A DNA stretch of 64,000 bases from Ruminococcus flavefaciens. Lineage in GTDB: Bacteria; Bacillota; Clostridia; Oscillospirales; Ruminococcaceae. Each line of letters begins with the position of its first letter. The first letter of the stretch is position 1. The translations under genes were made by a program, and so were the position numbers. Location: contig NZ_FRCT01000005.1 in assembly GCF_900143025.1 (NCBI RefSeq), forward strand, positions 124,001 to 188,000. Reading direction: 5' to 3'. The notes under the pieces were generated by a model. The model did no database searches, was not told the origin of the DNA, and worked only from the letters and a program-made list of their open reading frames with translations. Shown here piece after piece: positions 44,706 to 53,892 of the stretch.

Positions 44706-45635
44706 ATGGCATCAACTATACTTAATCAGACTATAATAATGCTGATACTTATAGGTGTTGGCGTGATTTGCGCCAAAACCAAGCTCATAAGCGAAGCGTC
44801 GAATAAAGATCTTTCAAAATTCGTGCTTCAGGTAGTAAATCCTGTGGTAATATTCATGTCCTACCAGAAGCCCTATAAAGCGGAGCTGGCAAAAAATCTG
44901 CTGCTTACATTTGTTATTTCGGTAATAGCAATGTCTGTGATGATATCTTTTTCGTACATACTTGTACGAAAGAAGGCAGGCAGGGAATTTGAGATAGAAC
45001 GTTTTTCGTCAGTATATTCAAACTGCGGATTTATGGGCATACCTCTCGTAAATGCACTTTTCGGCGATGAGGGAGTATTCTACCTTACTGCATTTATAAC
45101 GGTATTTAACCTTATCGTGTGGACACATGGCGTAATACTTGTATCAGGTGAGAAGGACTTCAAGCAGGTGGTCAAGGTATTTTATTCGCCGACCATAATC
45201 TCAATAATACTTGGACTCATAACATTCTTCCTTGAGATAAGGCTGCCTGATACAGCACTCACAGCACTTGGCTTTATAAAGGATGTAAATACACCTATGG
45301 CGATGATAGTTTCGGGAGTTACAATTGCTGCAACTGACGTACCGAAACTGCTAAAAAATTACAGAGTGTACTATGTTTGCTTTTTAAAACTTTTTGTTAT
45401 GCCATTAATATTGGCAGTACCACTTTCACTTTTTTCTGGTTTTGATGACAAAGTTCGCATGACTGTACTGGTTGCGGCAGCAGCTCCACCGGCAGCAATG
45501 TGCACACTTCTTTCCATTCGTTATGGAAAAAATTCTGTATACGCATCGGAGATTTTTACCGCAGGAACTATACTTTCCGTAGGTACATTGCCGTTGGTTG
45601 TCAAAGCTACGGAATATTTAACAAAAATAATATAA
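44706..45635 (+). CDS. AEC family (auxin efflux carrier-like) transporter
   Basis: 309 residues from ATG 44706 with CGGAGG upstream. About ten hydrophobic segments in two halves; N-terminal VGVICAKTKLIS, YSNCGFMGIPLVNALFG and the C-terminal AAAAPPAAMCTLLS segment are typical of AEC proteins, which export or import organic acids and other small anions. Substrate unknown. Confidence 0.88.
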   Translation: MASTILNQTIIMLILIGVGVICAKTKLISEASNKDLSKFVLQVVNPVVIFMSYQKPYKAELAKNLLLTFVISVIAMSVMISFSYILVRKKAGREFEIERFSSVYSNCGFMGIPLVNALFGDEGVFYLTAFITVFNLIVWTHGVILVSGEKDFKQVVKVFYSPTIISIILGLITFFLEIRLPDTALTALGFIKDVNTPMAMIVSGVTIAATDVPKLLKNYRVYYVCFLKLFVMPLILAVPLSLFSGFDDKVRMTVLVAAAAPPAAMCTLLSIRYGKNSVYASEIFTAGTILSVGTLPLVVKATEYLTKII

Positions 45636-45682
45636 TCAGTTTGTCAAAAACGCTGATTTTAGAAATAATTGCGTTAAAAGGT

Positions 45683-45710
45683 TTGAATTTTAATAATATT
45701 GTGTTATAAT
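45683..45710 (+). promoter_or_regulatory. Promoter candidate of the ROK-type regulator
   Basis: TTGAAT (45683-45688), 16-bp spacer, TATAAT (45705-45710), giving a leader of about 150 nt. Confidence 0.55.
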
Positions 45711-45865
45711 ATAAATACGTTAAAAGAGATTGAGTTTAAAATAAAAAGAAAAAATTATACCAGCAGTAATATTTAACAGTAACAAGACGTTCCAAGGGGA
45801 TATGTTGGTTGTAATTGCGGAGAAGAAGTAATCCGAAACGATTTAAGAAATGGAGTTGTTGTTGT

Positions 45866-47086
45866 ATGGAAAAAAGAGGAATTAGTAAGCTTGACCTGAA
45901 AAGACGTAACAGAATGCAGATACTCAGAGTCATCAGAGAATCAGGACCTATTTCGAGAGTAGACGTAGCAAGTGCTCTTGAGATCACAAGAGCTGCTGTA
46001 ACTATCATTACAAACGAGATGATAGAGGAAGGTGTGCTTGTCGAGATAGGCGAAGCTCCCGTTAATACCGAGAAGCTTCAGAAGGGAAGAAGAAAAATAC
46101 TTATTGACATCAATGTAAACAGCCGTTTTGCTCTTGGTGCGACCGTAGATGAAAAGGAAGTAAGCATCGGACTTACAAACCTTAATTCCGAGGTGCTGGA
46201 CAAGGCAAGCATGGTCATTGATGACAGAACTACAAGCAAGGATATCATCAACTACATAATCAAGACTAGCAACGAAATGGTTGAGAACAGTGCTCTTACA
46301 AAGGACAAGATACTCGGACTGGGTGTCGGCGTAGTTCCTTCAATGTGGGGCAAGCTGAAGATATTCTACAAGGACGGCGTTCTTGATTTCACAAATTTCA
46401 TTGACAAGCTCTCAGGCGGACTCAATTTCGAGATCCACTGCGGAAATGCCATAGGACTTATGGCACTTGCAAGCAATGATTTCAGAACACAGAACGGCTA
46501 TCAGACTAATCAGGCGTTCATACACAACGGAAATCAGGTAAATCTTGCAATAATCAACAAGAATGAGCTTTCAGCCGATTATATATCCTATACATCTACT
46601 ATCGAGAGATATATCGTATGCCCTAACGGAAAGTCATACGAGGGCTATCCTAACGGCTCTGTAAAGGCTGAGCTTTCAAGAACAGCAATGCTCAACGCTT
46701 TCTATGAGATATATTCCAAGGACAAGACACCTGTTCTGTACGAGCTTACAGAGGGTGACAAGACAGCAATAAATACAGATAACGTATTTATGGCACTTAT
46801 GAGAGGCGAAGAGCCTGTAAAGGCACTTGTTGATGACCTTATCGCAAAATATACTGTTCTTATCAACAATCTGGCTATCAGCCATTTTGCAAAGAGGATA
46901 GTTCTTCATAACTTCAAGCTCAATGAAAAGCAGTTTGACTACTGCAAGCGTGAGATGATACGCCTTGTAAGTGAAGAGATCGCTGACAGAGTGGTACTCA
47001 GCAGATTAGACGGAAAGAACAATTTCCTCGGCGGCTGCGCTCTTATCATTCAGGATAACTTCTACATCAGAGGCGGTATGCAGTAA
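45866..47086 (+). CDS. ROK-family transcriptional regulator (NagC/XylR type)
   Basis: 406 residues from ATG 45866, with GGAG upstream. Winged helix at ~15-60 (ILRVIRESGPISRVDVASALEITRAAVT), then an ROK-like domain. The kinase-type zinc and phosphate motifs are weak, as in repressors that only sense sugars. xylB lies 2.5 kb downstream but with two unrelated genes between, so a xylose role is only a guess. Confidence 0.85.
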   Translation: MEKRGISKLDLKRRNRMQILRVIRESGPISRVDVASALEITRAAVTIITNEMIEEGVLVEIGEAPVNTEKLQKGRRKILIDINVNSRFALGATVDEKEVSIGLTNLNSEVLDKASMVIDDRTTSKDIINYIIKTSNEMVENSALTKDKILGLGVGVVPSMWGKLKIFYKDGVLDFTNFIDKLSGGLNFEIHCGNAIGLMALASNDFRTQNGYQTNQAFIHNGNQVNLAIINKNELSADYISYTSTIERYIVCPNGKSYEGYPNGSVKAELSRTAMLNAFYEIYSKDKTPVLYELTEGDKTAINTDNVFMALMRGEEPVKALVDDLIAKYTVLINNLAISHFAKRIVLHNFKLNEKQFDYCKREMIRLVSEEIADRVVLSRLDGKNNFLGGCALIIQDNFYIRGGMQ

Positions 47087-47098
47087 TATTAGTAACAA

Positions 47099-47134
47099 AA
47101 CCCGTAAGAAGCTCAGCTCCTTACGGGTTTTTTA
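47099..47134 (+). terminator. Terminator of the ROK-type gene
   Basis: AACCCGTAAG/CTTACGGGTT stem with an 11-nt loop, then TTTTT. Confidence 0.92.
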
Positions 47135-47136
47135 GT

Positions 47137-47160
47137 TTGTAGGGGCGGCGTTTCGCCACC
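47137..47160 (+). repeat. TGTAGGGG intergenic palindrome, copy 1
   Basis: TTTGTAGGGG followed by GGCGTTTCGCC. One of four related intergenic elements in the window (47137, 47221, 57681 on the minus strand, 60377). Confidence 0.6.
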
Positions 47161-47220
47161 CATTAGTTGAGAGTTAAGGTTTCTGCTCCGCGGACGGAGT
47201 ATAATGATTATAAATGGCAT

Positions 47221-47257
47221 ATTGTAGGGGCTGCCTTTGGCAGTCCGCGAGCCTTTT
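47221..47257 (+). repeat. TGTAGGGG intergenic palindrome, copy 2
   Basis: ATTGTAGGGG, CTGCC TTT GGCAG hairpin and then CGCGAGCCTTTT, an ending shared with the minus-strand copy at 57681-57715. Confidence 0.65.
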
Positions 47258-47319
47258 GCTTGTATGGCGACGTTATTTCAATGCATAATTGTGGTGCCCA
47301 TTCCACTAACGGCTAACAG

Positions 47320-47826
47320 CTAACGGCTATTAAGCCGTTTGCGTACAAAAGCCGCAGCTATCCCCATGACTGCAAATGATATGAGCATACCTGTAAGGAC
47401 TCCGCCCGTATCTATCATCATATCGCGGAATTCGCAGGAGCGTCCCTCCACAAATCTCTGGTGGAACTCATCGGAAGCCGCATAAAGGAAACCGAATATC
47501 ACGACTCCGAGACTTTTCATGGTGAAAAGCTTTCTTTTTCCGACTGCAAAAGAGGCGCATAAGCCGAGGAGAGTATATATTGAAAAATGAGCTGATTTTC
47601 GGACTATGAATGAAGTCCTCTCCCATATTTCGTTCTGCTCTTCGATGGGTTTGTCATTGTAATCATCGTAAACGATCTTTATCACTAACCTTGTGATCCT
47701 GCTGCTGGTCTCGGAGGACTTTTCAGCCTTTTCGTTGGAAAAAATGAAAATATTTATCATTACAGCTAAGGTAAGTGCAGCGAATATCCATTGTAAGGGC
47801 TTTATTTGTCTGATTTTTTCGGCCAT
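47320..47826 (-). CDS. VanZ-like family membrane protein (second copy)
   Basis: 168 residues from ATG 47826 with AAAGGA upstream; an earlier in-frame ATG at 47844 lacks an RBS. FSNEKAEKSSETSSRIT, RKSAHFSIYTLLG and AASDEFHQRFVEGRSCEFRDMMIDTGG are strong VanZ hallmarks. A different branch from the VanZ-like protein at 34123 (this one has the HF and DEFHQ motifs). Role unknown. Confidence 0.92.
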   Translation of the reverse strand: MAEKIRQIKPLQWIFAALTLAVMINIFIFSNEKAEKSSETSSRITRLVIKIVYDDYNDKPIEEQNEIWERTSFIVRKSAHFSIYTLLGLCASFAVGKRKLFTMKSLGVVIFGFLYAASDEFHQRFVEGRSCEFRDMMIDTGGVLTGMLISFAVMGIAAAFVRKRLNSR

Positions 47827-47858
47827 TGTTATAATTCCTTTCATATCTTGCTGTATAT

Positions 47859-47887
47859 ATTATACAATTATTGCTGACTTTTGTAAA
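47859..47887 (-). promoter_or_regulatory. Promoter of the minus-strand VanZ gene
   Basis: Minus strand TTTACA (47887-47882), 17-bp spacer, TATAAT (47864-47859). Confidence 0.8.
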
Positions 47888-47922
47888 GCATAAGATTTTT
47901 CGGAAAAAATTCAAAAAATCAC

Positions 47923-47951
47923 TTGTAACCTGAGAATAAAAATGGTATAAT
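47923..47951 (+). promoter_or_regulatory. Promoter of the membrane protein gene at 48016
   Basis: TTGTAA (47923-47928), 17-bp spacer, TATAAT (47946-47951); divergent from the VanZ promoter. Confidence 0.8.
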
Positions 47952-48015
47952 ATACTGTGTGTGACTTTAAGCCGCATAGCTTTTACATATAGATAATAAA
48001 AATTTGGAGGCAATA

Positions 48016-49344
48016 ATGAAAAGATTATTCGCAAATGTCTGGACAAAGAGAGTTGTAGCGATTCTCAGCGTTATATACACCTATTTTGTATGCAAGCTCT
48101 GCTATTACTCCATATTTTACGATATACACGTACACCAGCGCACTTCACTGTGCCTGTCCATAACAGGTGTCTCGCTTGCAGCGCTTATCATAATGCTTTA
48201 TACGAGACATCAGATACTTACACGAATATCCAGCTTTATCATACTTCCCGCGATGCTGCCCGTGGTGCTGCTGTATTTCGGCGAATGGGGACTTATCATA
48301 CCCATAATAGTCGTTGGAATTGTGATACTTCTGCTTTCGGGCGCAGGAGAGGGCGTAAAGACAGCTCTTGCAACTGTCATACTCCTGATGTATATTTTCG
48401 GCGCACTGGGCTACTTCCTCTTTACATCGTTCTTTGTATCACCTGCAAAGGAGACAGAGGTAGGCAGAGGCGTTTCACCATCGGGTGACTACAGATACAG
48501 GATCGTGAACAGCGTTGATACCTCAAACGGAAGCACAGCTATCTACGTAGAGCCTAATACCGCTGATGTAAAGTATTCCTTCGTTACATTCACACTTAAA
48601 AATATGGAGCGCGTAGTGTTCCTTGACAGACCTTCTGACGACGAGGTACAGGTAAACTGGTCCACAGAGAACCGTCAGGAGATAACCGATCATCTCAACG
48701 CTATCTCAGACAAGATCGAGGTAACAGTTACAGATGCCGAGCTTGAAAAGCTTGGATATACTTACGATAACAAGCTCCAGCTCATAAATCTTTCAGCAAG
48801 CCGAAAGTTTGCGTTAGGACTTACAGCTTCTGACGTTGCTCCTGTTTATATTGATACCCTCAACGATGAACAGCTTGATTTCTTCGGCATCGGCAAGGAA
48901 GCAGACGGAAGATATTACGTAAAAAATCCATCTGCCGATCTTATTGATGAAGTTGACGGCGAACACGGCAAGAGGATCTATTTCAGCGAAATGGACACAG
49001 ATGCACTCAGATTATTCAACAGCGAGCAGGTAGACGCAGCAACAGGCATATCCTACTTCAACGTAAAGAAGTGCCATACAGTAATGCTGAACAGCCTTAC
49101 CGATAAGCAGCTTGAAGACCTTGGCGTATCACAGAGCGGCGACGTTATGTCCATAACAGTATACCGCGATGTCAAGAAGGACGAAGATGAGGAGCAGACC
49201 GAGACTGCCGAAAATACTGAAGCAGCCGAGCCTGAGAGAATAACCGTGGCAGAAAATAAGGTAGTTTTCCGCTTCTATGTGGCAGAGCTCGAGGACTTCT
49301 ACGACGTTAATTCAAGACGTATCTCGGTAGATCTTTTCAACTAA
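48016..49344 (+). CDS. Large membrane protein with extracytoplasmic domain, unknown
   Basis: 442 residues from ATG 48016 with GGAGG upstream. Five hydrophobic segments in the first ~150 residues, then a ~290-residue soluble region starting at SPSGDYRYRIVNSVD, probably outside the cell, with a low-complexity acidic stretch near 395-415 (DEDEEQTETAENTEAAE). No family recognised. Single gene. Confidence 0.68.
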   Translation: MKRLFANVWTKRVVAILSVIYTYFVCKLCYYSIFYDIHVHQRTSLCLSITGVSLAALIIMLYTRHQILTRISSFIILPAMLPVVLLYFGEWGLIIPIIVVGIVILLLSGAGEGVKTALATVILLMYIFGALGYFLFTSFFVSPAKETEVGRGVSPSGDYRYRIVNSVDTSNGSTAIYVEPNTADVKYSFVTFTLKNMERVVFLDRPSDDEVQVNWSTENRQEITDHLNAISDKIEVTVTDAELEKLGYTYDNKLQLINLSASRKFALGLTASDVAPVYIDTLNDEQLDFFGIGKEADGRYYVKNPSADLIDEVDGEHGKRIYFSEMDTDALRLFNSEQVDAATGISYFNVKKCHTVMLNSLTDKQLEDLGVSQSGDVMSITVYRDVKKDEDEEQTETAENTEAAEPERITVAENKVVFRFYVAELEDFYDVNSRRISVDLFN

Positions 49345-49352
49345 AAATGAAT

Positions 49353-49401
49353 TTAAGGCGCTGCGGGCAGCAGTCTGAGATATGATACAGCCTGCAGCGC
49401 T
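49353..49401 (+). terminator. Probable terminator hairpin
   Basis: GGCGCTGCGGGC pairs with GCCTGCAGCGCT around a ~20-nt loop, with one bulge or mismatch; only a short T-run follows. Confidence 0.55.
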
Positions 49402-49472
49402 TCATTATTATCATATGTATGCACAAGTCCGCAAAAGAAGCGCAGAATGTAAAAAAATGAGCAAAAAAGGTC

Positions 49473-49501
49473 TTGAAAAAAGAACTGATATAAGATATTA
49501 T
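49473..49501 (+). promoter_or_regulatory. Promoter of xylB
   Basis: TTGAAA (49473-49478), 17-bp spacer, TATTAT (49496-49501). Confidence 0.65.
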
Positions 49502-49560
49502 AATTTATAGGATAATACAGGGACGGAACCCCTGAAATATATAAAAGGAGTTGCTAAGAT

Positions 49561-51084
49561 ATGGCATACGTAATCGGAGTTGACTGCGGTACAAGCGGTA
49601 CAAAAACAGTTATTTTTGACGAAAAGGGAAGCGTTATTGCTTCAAAAACAATCGAATATCCTATGTATCAGCCAAAGAACGGCTATGCAGAGCAGGAGCC
49701 TGCGGACTGGGCAAACGCAATGGTTGATACTATCAAGGCTGTAATGGCTAAGAGTGGAGTTAAGAAGGAAGACGTTAAGGGTATCGGTATTTCAGGACAG
49801 ATGCACGGTCTTGTAATGCTTGATAAGGATAACAACGTGCTTCGCCGTTCTATAATCTGGTGCGACCAGAGAACTGCTGCCGAGGTAGAGGAAATGAACC
49901 GTATCGTAGGCAGAGACAAGCTTGTTGAGATAACAGCAAATCCTGCTCTTACAGGCTGGACAGCTGCAAAGATACTCTGGGTAAAGAACAATGAGCCCGA
50001 GGTATACTCAAAGGTAGCTCATATCCTTCTTCCTAAGGACTATCTCAGATTTATCCTTACAGGCGAGTACGCTACAGAGGTATCAGATGCTTCAGGTATG
50101 CAGCTTCTTGACGTTCCTAACCGCAAGTGGTCAGACGAGCTCCTCAGCGCATTCGAGATAGACAAGAGCTGGCTTGGCAAGGTACACGAGAGCTGTGAGG
50201 TAACAGGTACACTCACAAAGAAAATGGCTGAGACACTTGGTCTCTGCGAGGGAACTATCGTAGTAGGCGGCGCAGGAGACAATGCTGCTGCTGCTGTTGG
50301 TACAGGAGTTGTTGAGGACGGAAAGGCTTTCACAACTATCGGTACATCTGGCGTTGTATTTGCACATACTTCAAATATATCTATCGACAAGAAGGGCAGA
50401 GTCCACACCTGCTGTGCTGCCGTTCCTAATACATGGCACGTTATGGGCGTTACACAGGGCGCAGGTCTCTCACTGAAGTGGTTCAGAGACAACTTCTGCA
50501 TGACAGAGAAGGAAACTGCAAAGCTCATGGGCGTTGATGAGTACTACCTCATGGACAAGCAGGCTGAGACTGTACCTGTAGGCGCAAACAGACTTCTTTA
50601 TCTCCCATACCTCATGGGCGAGAGAACTCCTCACCTTGACCCTGATGCAAGAGGAGTATTCTTCGGACTTTCAGCTATCCACACAAGAAAGGATATGCTC
50701 CGTGCAGTTATGGAAGGCGTTACATATTCACTCCGCGACTGCGTTGAGGTATTCCGTGAGATGAACGTAAACGTAAGCGACATGATGGCTTGCGGCGGCG
50801 GCGGATCATCACCGCTCTGGAGAAGTATGCTTGCTGACCTTTACAACTGCAACGTAAAGACAGTTGCATCTAAGGAAGGTCCTGCACTTGGTGTTGCTAT
50901 CCTTGCAAGCGTTGGCGCAGGCATCTACAGCAGTGTTCCCGAGGCTTGCGGAGCTATCATCAAGACCGATAAGGTACAGGCACCTAAGGCTGAGAACGTT
51001 CCCGAGTACGAGAAGTATTATCAGCTTTACAGAGACATTTACCCTGCACTCAAGGCACAGTTTGCAAAGCTTGCTTCACTCTGA
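49561..51084 (+). CDS. xylB: Xylulokinase
   Basis: 507 residues, full length. FGGY kinase: GVDCGTSGTKT (6-16) phosphate motif, GISGQMHGLVM, the WCDQRT and GAGDNAAAAVG segments and a C-terminal GGGGSSPLW. Phosphorylates D-xylulose to xylulose 5-phosphate for the pentose pathway. RBS AAAGGAG. xylA is not in the window. The GNAT gene starts five bases after its stop. Confidence 0.95.
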   Translation: MAYVIGVDCGTSGTKTVIFDEKGSVIASKTIEYPMYQPKNGYAEQEPADWANAMVDTIKAVMAKSGVKKEDVKGIGISGQMHGLVMLDKDNNVLRRSIIWCDQRTAAEVEEMNRIVGRDKLVEITANPALTGWTAAKILWVKNNEPEVYSKVAHILLPKDYLRFILTGEYATEVSDASGMQLLDVPNRKWSDELLSAFEIDKSWLGKVHESCEVTGTLTKKMAETLGLCEGTIVVGGAGDNAAAAVGTGVVEDGKAFTTIGTSGVVFAHTSNISIDKKGRVHTCCAAVPNTWHVMGVTQGAGLSLKWFRDNFCMTEKETAKLMGVDEYYLMDKQAETVPVGANRLLYLPYLMGERTPHLDPDARGVFFGLSAIHTRKDMLRAVMEGVTYSLRDCVEVFREMNVNVSDMMACGGGGSSPLWRSMLADLYNCNVKTVASKEGPALGVAILASVGAGIYSSVPEACGAIIKTDKVQAPKAENVPEYEKYYQLYRDIYPALKAQFAKLASL

Positions 51085-51089
51085 TAAGC

Positions 51090-51584
51090 ATGATAAAGAC
51101 TGAAAGACTTCTGATACGTCCGTTCATGGAAAGTGATGCGGAAGATGCCTTTGAATGGCGTTCTGACCCTGAGGTGAACAAATTCATGCCATATCCCTGC
51201 GATACAGACGTTGAAGCCTTGCGCGAGCGGATAAGGGAGTGGATTGCGGATAACGATAAATATGCCATAGTTCTCGGAGAAAAGGTCATTGGCGATATCA
51301 GCCTTGAATGGAACGAAAAGGACAAGGCGCATGAGATAGGCTACAATATCAACCGCAGCTATTGGCGGAACGGCTATGCAACGGAAGCAGTCCGCGGTAT
51401 TATCGGTTGGGCGGTGAATGAGCTTGGTATCCGTGATTTTACGGCGTTTTACGCAAAAGATAACGGAGCATCGGGCAGAGTCCTTGAAAAATGCGGATTT
51501 GTACAGGAGTACACAGGTCAGTATTCCCGTGACAACGGAAAAACAGTATTTGAAGCGTTATTTGTACGATTACATATTGATTGA
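51090..51584 (+). CDS. GNAT family N-acetyltransferase (RimJ/RimL-like)
   Basis: 164 residues. TERLLIRPF start, EIGYNINRSYWRNGYATEA acetyl-CoA-binding segment near 87-105 and NGASGRVLEKCGF near 126-138. Acetylates an amine, possibly a protein N-terminus or small molecule; substrate unknown. Five-base gap after xylB, so co-transcribed. Confidence 0.9.
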   Translation: MIKTERLLIRPFMESDAEDAFEWRSDPEVNKFMPYPCDTDVEALRERIREWIADNDKYAIVLGEKVIGDISLEWNEKDKAHEIGYNINRSYWRNGYATEAVRGIIGWAVNELGIRDFTAFYAKDNGASGRVLEKCGFVQEYTGQYSRDNGKTVFEALFVRLHID

Positions 51585-51636
51585 AGCTAAGGGCGGACTT
51601 TATGTCCGCCTTTGGAAATTGTGAGGAGATGTGAAA

Positions 51637-53700
51637 ATGAACGATCAACAACTGAAAAAAACAGCCGCGAGAACGTATTCACAGCTCCTTGCAATATGCG
51701 GCGAGAAACAGGCGTATTACGGCTTTATGCGGCTTTGCGGACTTGCTTTTGCCGATCGCAGCGCACTTGAAGCCATAATGTCCCGACCCGAAGAGCTACG
51801 CATCGCTCTTTTCTATGAAAAGTGCAGGCAGCTTGCGGAGAAGTACGGCGGTATTTTTTCGCTTTACGGCGAGCTTTCGGTACCGTCCGCACTTTTATCC
51901 GACGGCGGAGCGGCTTCGGAGCTGCTGAGTCTGCCCCGTGAAGTGTTCGCAGGAGATGACGCGGTACTCGGCTGGTGCCACCAGTATTTCAACGAGCCAT
52001 ACAGAAATGAGATATCAGTGGGACTAAAAAGCAGCAAGCGGCTCAGCACCGAAAAAATAGCCCCTGCCACCCAGATATTCACTCCCGATTGGGTAGTGAG
52101 GTATATGGTGGATAATACTCTCGGACCATATCTTGCGGAGCACGGATATACCGCAGGAAGCGGCGAGCTGACATTTTCTGCGGAGCTGAAACAGGCGGAA
52201 AAGCTTCCACTTGAAGCAATAAAGCTCATAGATCCATGTATGGGCAGCGGAAACGTTCTTCTGTACGCTTTTGATGTATTTTTTGAACAGTATCTGGCGC
52301 AGGGATATACAGCAAAAATTGCTGCGGAAAAAGTGCTGAAATATAATCTTTTCGGGCTTGAACTCGATGAACGCGCAAGAGCGGCAGCAGAAACGGCAAT
52401 ACGCGTAAAAGCTCAGAAATTCGGAGCAAATACACTGCCACAGGTGTATGATTTTGCAGGAGTAAGTGAAAATACAGGCTCACTGCACAGTGAAATCGAC
52501 CTTCCGAAAGCCAACGAAAAGGCAGCAATTATCGGCAAGCTTCTCGGACAGAAATATGCGGTAGTCGTTACCAATCCGCCCTATCTGGGCAAGCCTGCAA
52601 TGAATGAGGAACTGTCGGCATATGTGCGCAAAAACTTCGCCGACTACAGTGCCGATCTCTTTTCGGCGTTTATGGCAAGATGCCTTGATATGACTGAAAA
52701 CAGCGGATATATCGGCTTTCTGACTCCTGCTACGTGGCTGTTTCTGCAATCGTACGAGAAGCTCCGTAAGCGCATTTTTGAAAGCTGTTTCCTGCAAACT
52801 CTCATTCACTTCGAGTATTCCGCCTTTGAAGCGGCAACAGTGCCGCTCTGTTCGTTTACCATAAAGAACGCAGAAAAAAGTGGAAGGGGAGTTTATCTGC
52901 GGCTTTCAGAGTTCAAGGGCGGAATGGAGGAACAGCGCATAAAAGCTGCCGAAGCGATAAGCGCCAAAGACTGCGGCTACCGATTTGAAGCCGATACAGC
53001 GGATTTTCTCATGATTCCCTCTGCGCCCTGTGCCTACTGGCTGGGACAGGATATGCTGAGAGCGTTCAGCGGCAGGACCCTCGGCAGTACTGTTGATATA
53101 AGGGAAGGGCTGATCTCGGGAGACAATGACCGCTTTTTGCGAAGATGGTATGAGGTTGAAGTAGATAGGATAGCATTTCTGAGTACCCATAAAAAGCGTT
53201 GGTATCTTCTGAATAAGGGCGGAGAGTACCGAAAATGGTACGGCAACCGCCTATTTGTCGTAAACTGGGAGAACGACGGCTATGAGATAAAGCATTTCAC
53301 CGATAAAAACGGAAAGCTTCGATCCCGTCCGCAGGGGCTGGACTACAATTTCCGCCCCTCAGTAAGCTGGTCACAGATAACCAGCGGAGCGTTTTCAGCC
53401 CGATATTTTGACGAGAATTTCATGTTCAACGTAGCAGGCTCAAGTGCATTTCCGCACAATGAACAGCAGCTTATGATGCTTATCGGACTTCTCAACAGCA
53501 AGGTCGCTTCTGAGCTTGCCCAGGTCCTGAATCCAACCCTGAACATGAACCCCGGGGACGCAGCGCGACTGCCGCTGCCAGATGCAGAGCTTTACGACGC
53601 GGATACAGAGGCTGCTGTCCGCGAGAATATAGAAATATGCACCGCTGACTGGGACAGCTTCGAGACTTCATACGGCTTCAAACGTCACCCACTGATATAG
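51637..53700 (+). CDS. Solitary N6-adenine DNA methyltransferase (PglX/Eco57I-like), short
   Basis: 687 residues from ATG 51637, with GGAG upstream. SAM motif DPCMGSGN (~199) and catalytic NPPYLG (~313) are intact, so it may methylate adenine in DNA. The C-terminal ADWDSFETSYGF..HPLI segment is typical of BREX PglX proteins, in which it lies internally; PglX is usually about 1,200 residues, so this form ends early. No BREX, restriction or phage-resistance partner lies nearby. It follows a GNAT gene and precedes a DtxR-like regulator. Confidence 0.8.
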   Translation: MNDQQLKKTAARTYSQLLAICGEKQAYYGFMRLCGLAFADRSALEAIMSRPEELRIALFYEKCRQLAEKYGGIFSLYGELSVPSALLSDGGAASELLSLPREVFAGDDAVLGWCHQYFNEPYRNEISVGLKSSKRLSTEKIAPATQIFTPDWVVRYMVDNTLGPYLAEHGYTAGSGELTFSAELKQAEKLPLEAIKLIDPCMGSGNVLLYAFDVFFEQYLAQGYTAKIAAEKVLKYNLFGLELDERARAAAETAIRVKAQKFGANTLPQVYDFAGVSENTGSLHSEIDLPKANEKAAIIGKLLGQKYAVVVTNPPYLGKPAMNEELSAYVRKNFADYSADLFSAFMARCLDMTENSGYIGFLTPATWLFLQSYEKLRKRIFESCFLQTLIHFEYSAFEAATVPLCSFTIKNAEKSGRGVYLRLSEFKGGMEEQRIKAAEAISAKDCGYRFEADTADFLMIPSAPCAYWLGQDMLRAFSGRTLGSTVDIREGLISGDNDRFLRRWYEVEVDRIAFLSTHKKRWYLLNKGGEYRKWYGNRLFVVNWENDGYEIKHFTDKNGKLRSRPQGLDYNFRPSVSWSQITSGAFSARYFDENFMFNVAGSSAFPHNEQQLMMLIGLLNSKVASELAQVLNPTLNMNPGDAARLPLPDAELYDADTEAAVRENIEICTADWDSFETSYGFKRHPLI

Positions 53701-53805
53701 ATATGCAGTTTTGATTTTTGGAGAGGTGAACTGTGCTTCGGGCGGTGCTGTGCGGCACTTTTTTGCACCGCAGAAAGAAAAATCATAAATATTTCGCTGT
53801 GGAAG

Positions 53806-53834
53806 TTGATTTATTTTTTTTTATATGTTATAAT
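53806..53834 (+). promoter_or_regulatory. Promoter of the DtxR-murL-murD2 unit
   Basis: TTGATT (53806-53811), 17-bp spacer, TATAAT (53829-53834). A GTGC/GCAC hairpin with six T's at ~53744-53764 may end the methyltransferase transcript. Confidence 0.75.
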
Positions 53835-53892
53835 AGTATAACCGTATATTATCGACAGAATAATAATATTTATATAGATAAGGAGAATACGA

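Noticed and set aside
45866-47086. Naming the ROK regulator XylR because xylB is 2.5 kb away
   Set aside because: Two unrelated genes and several terminators lie between, and no operator at xylB was recognised.
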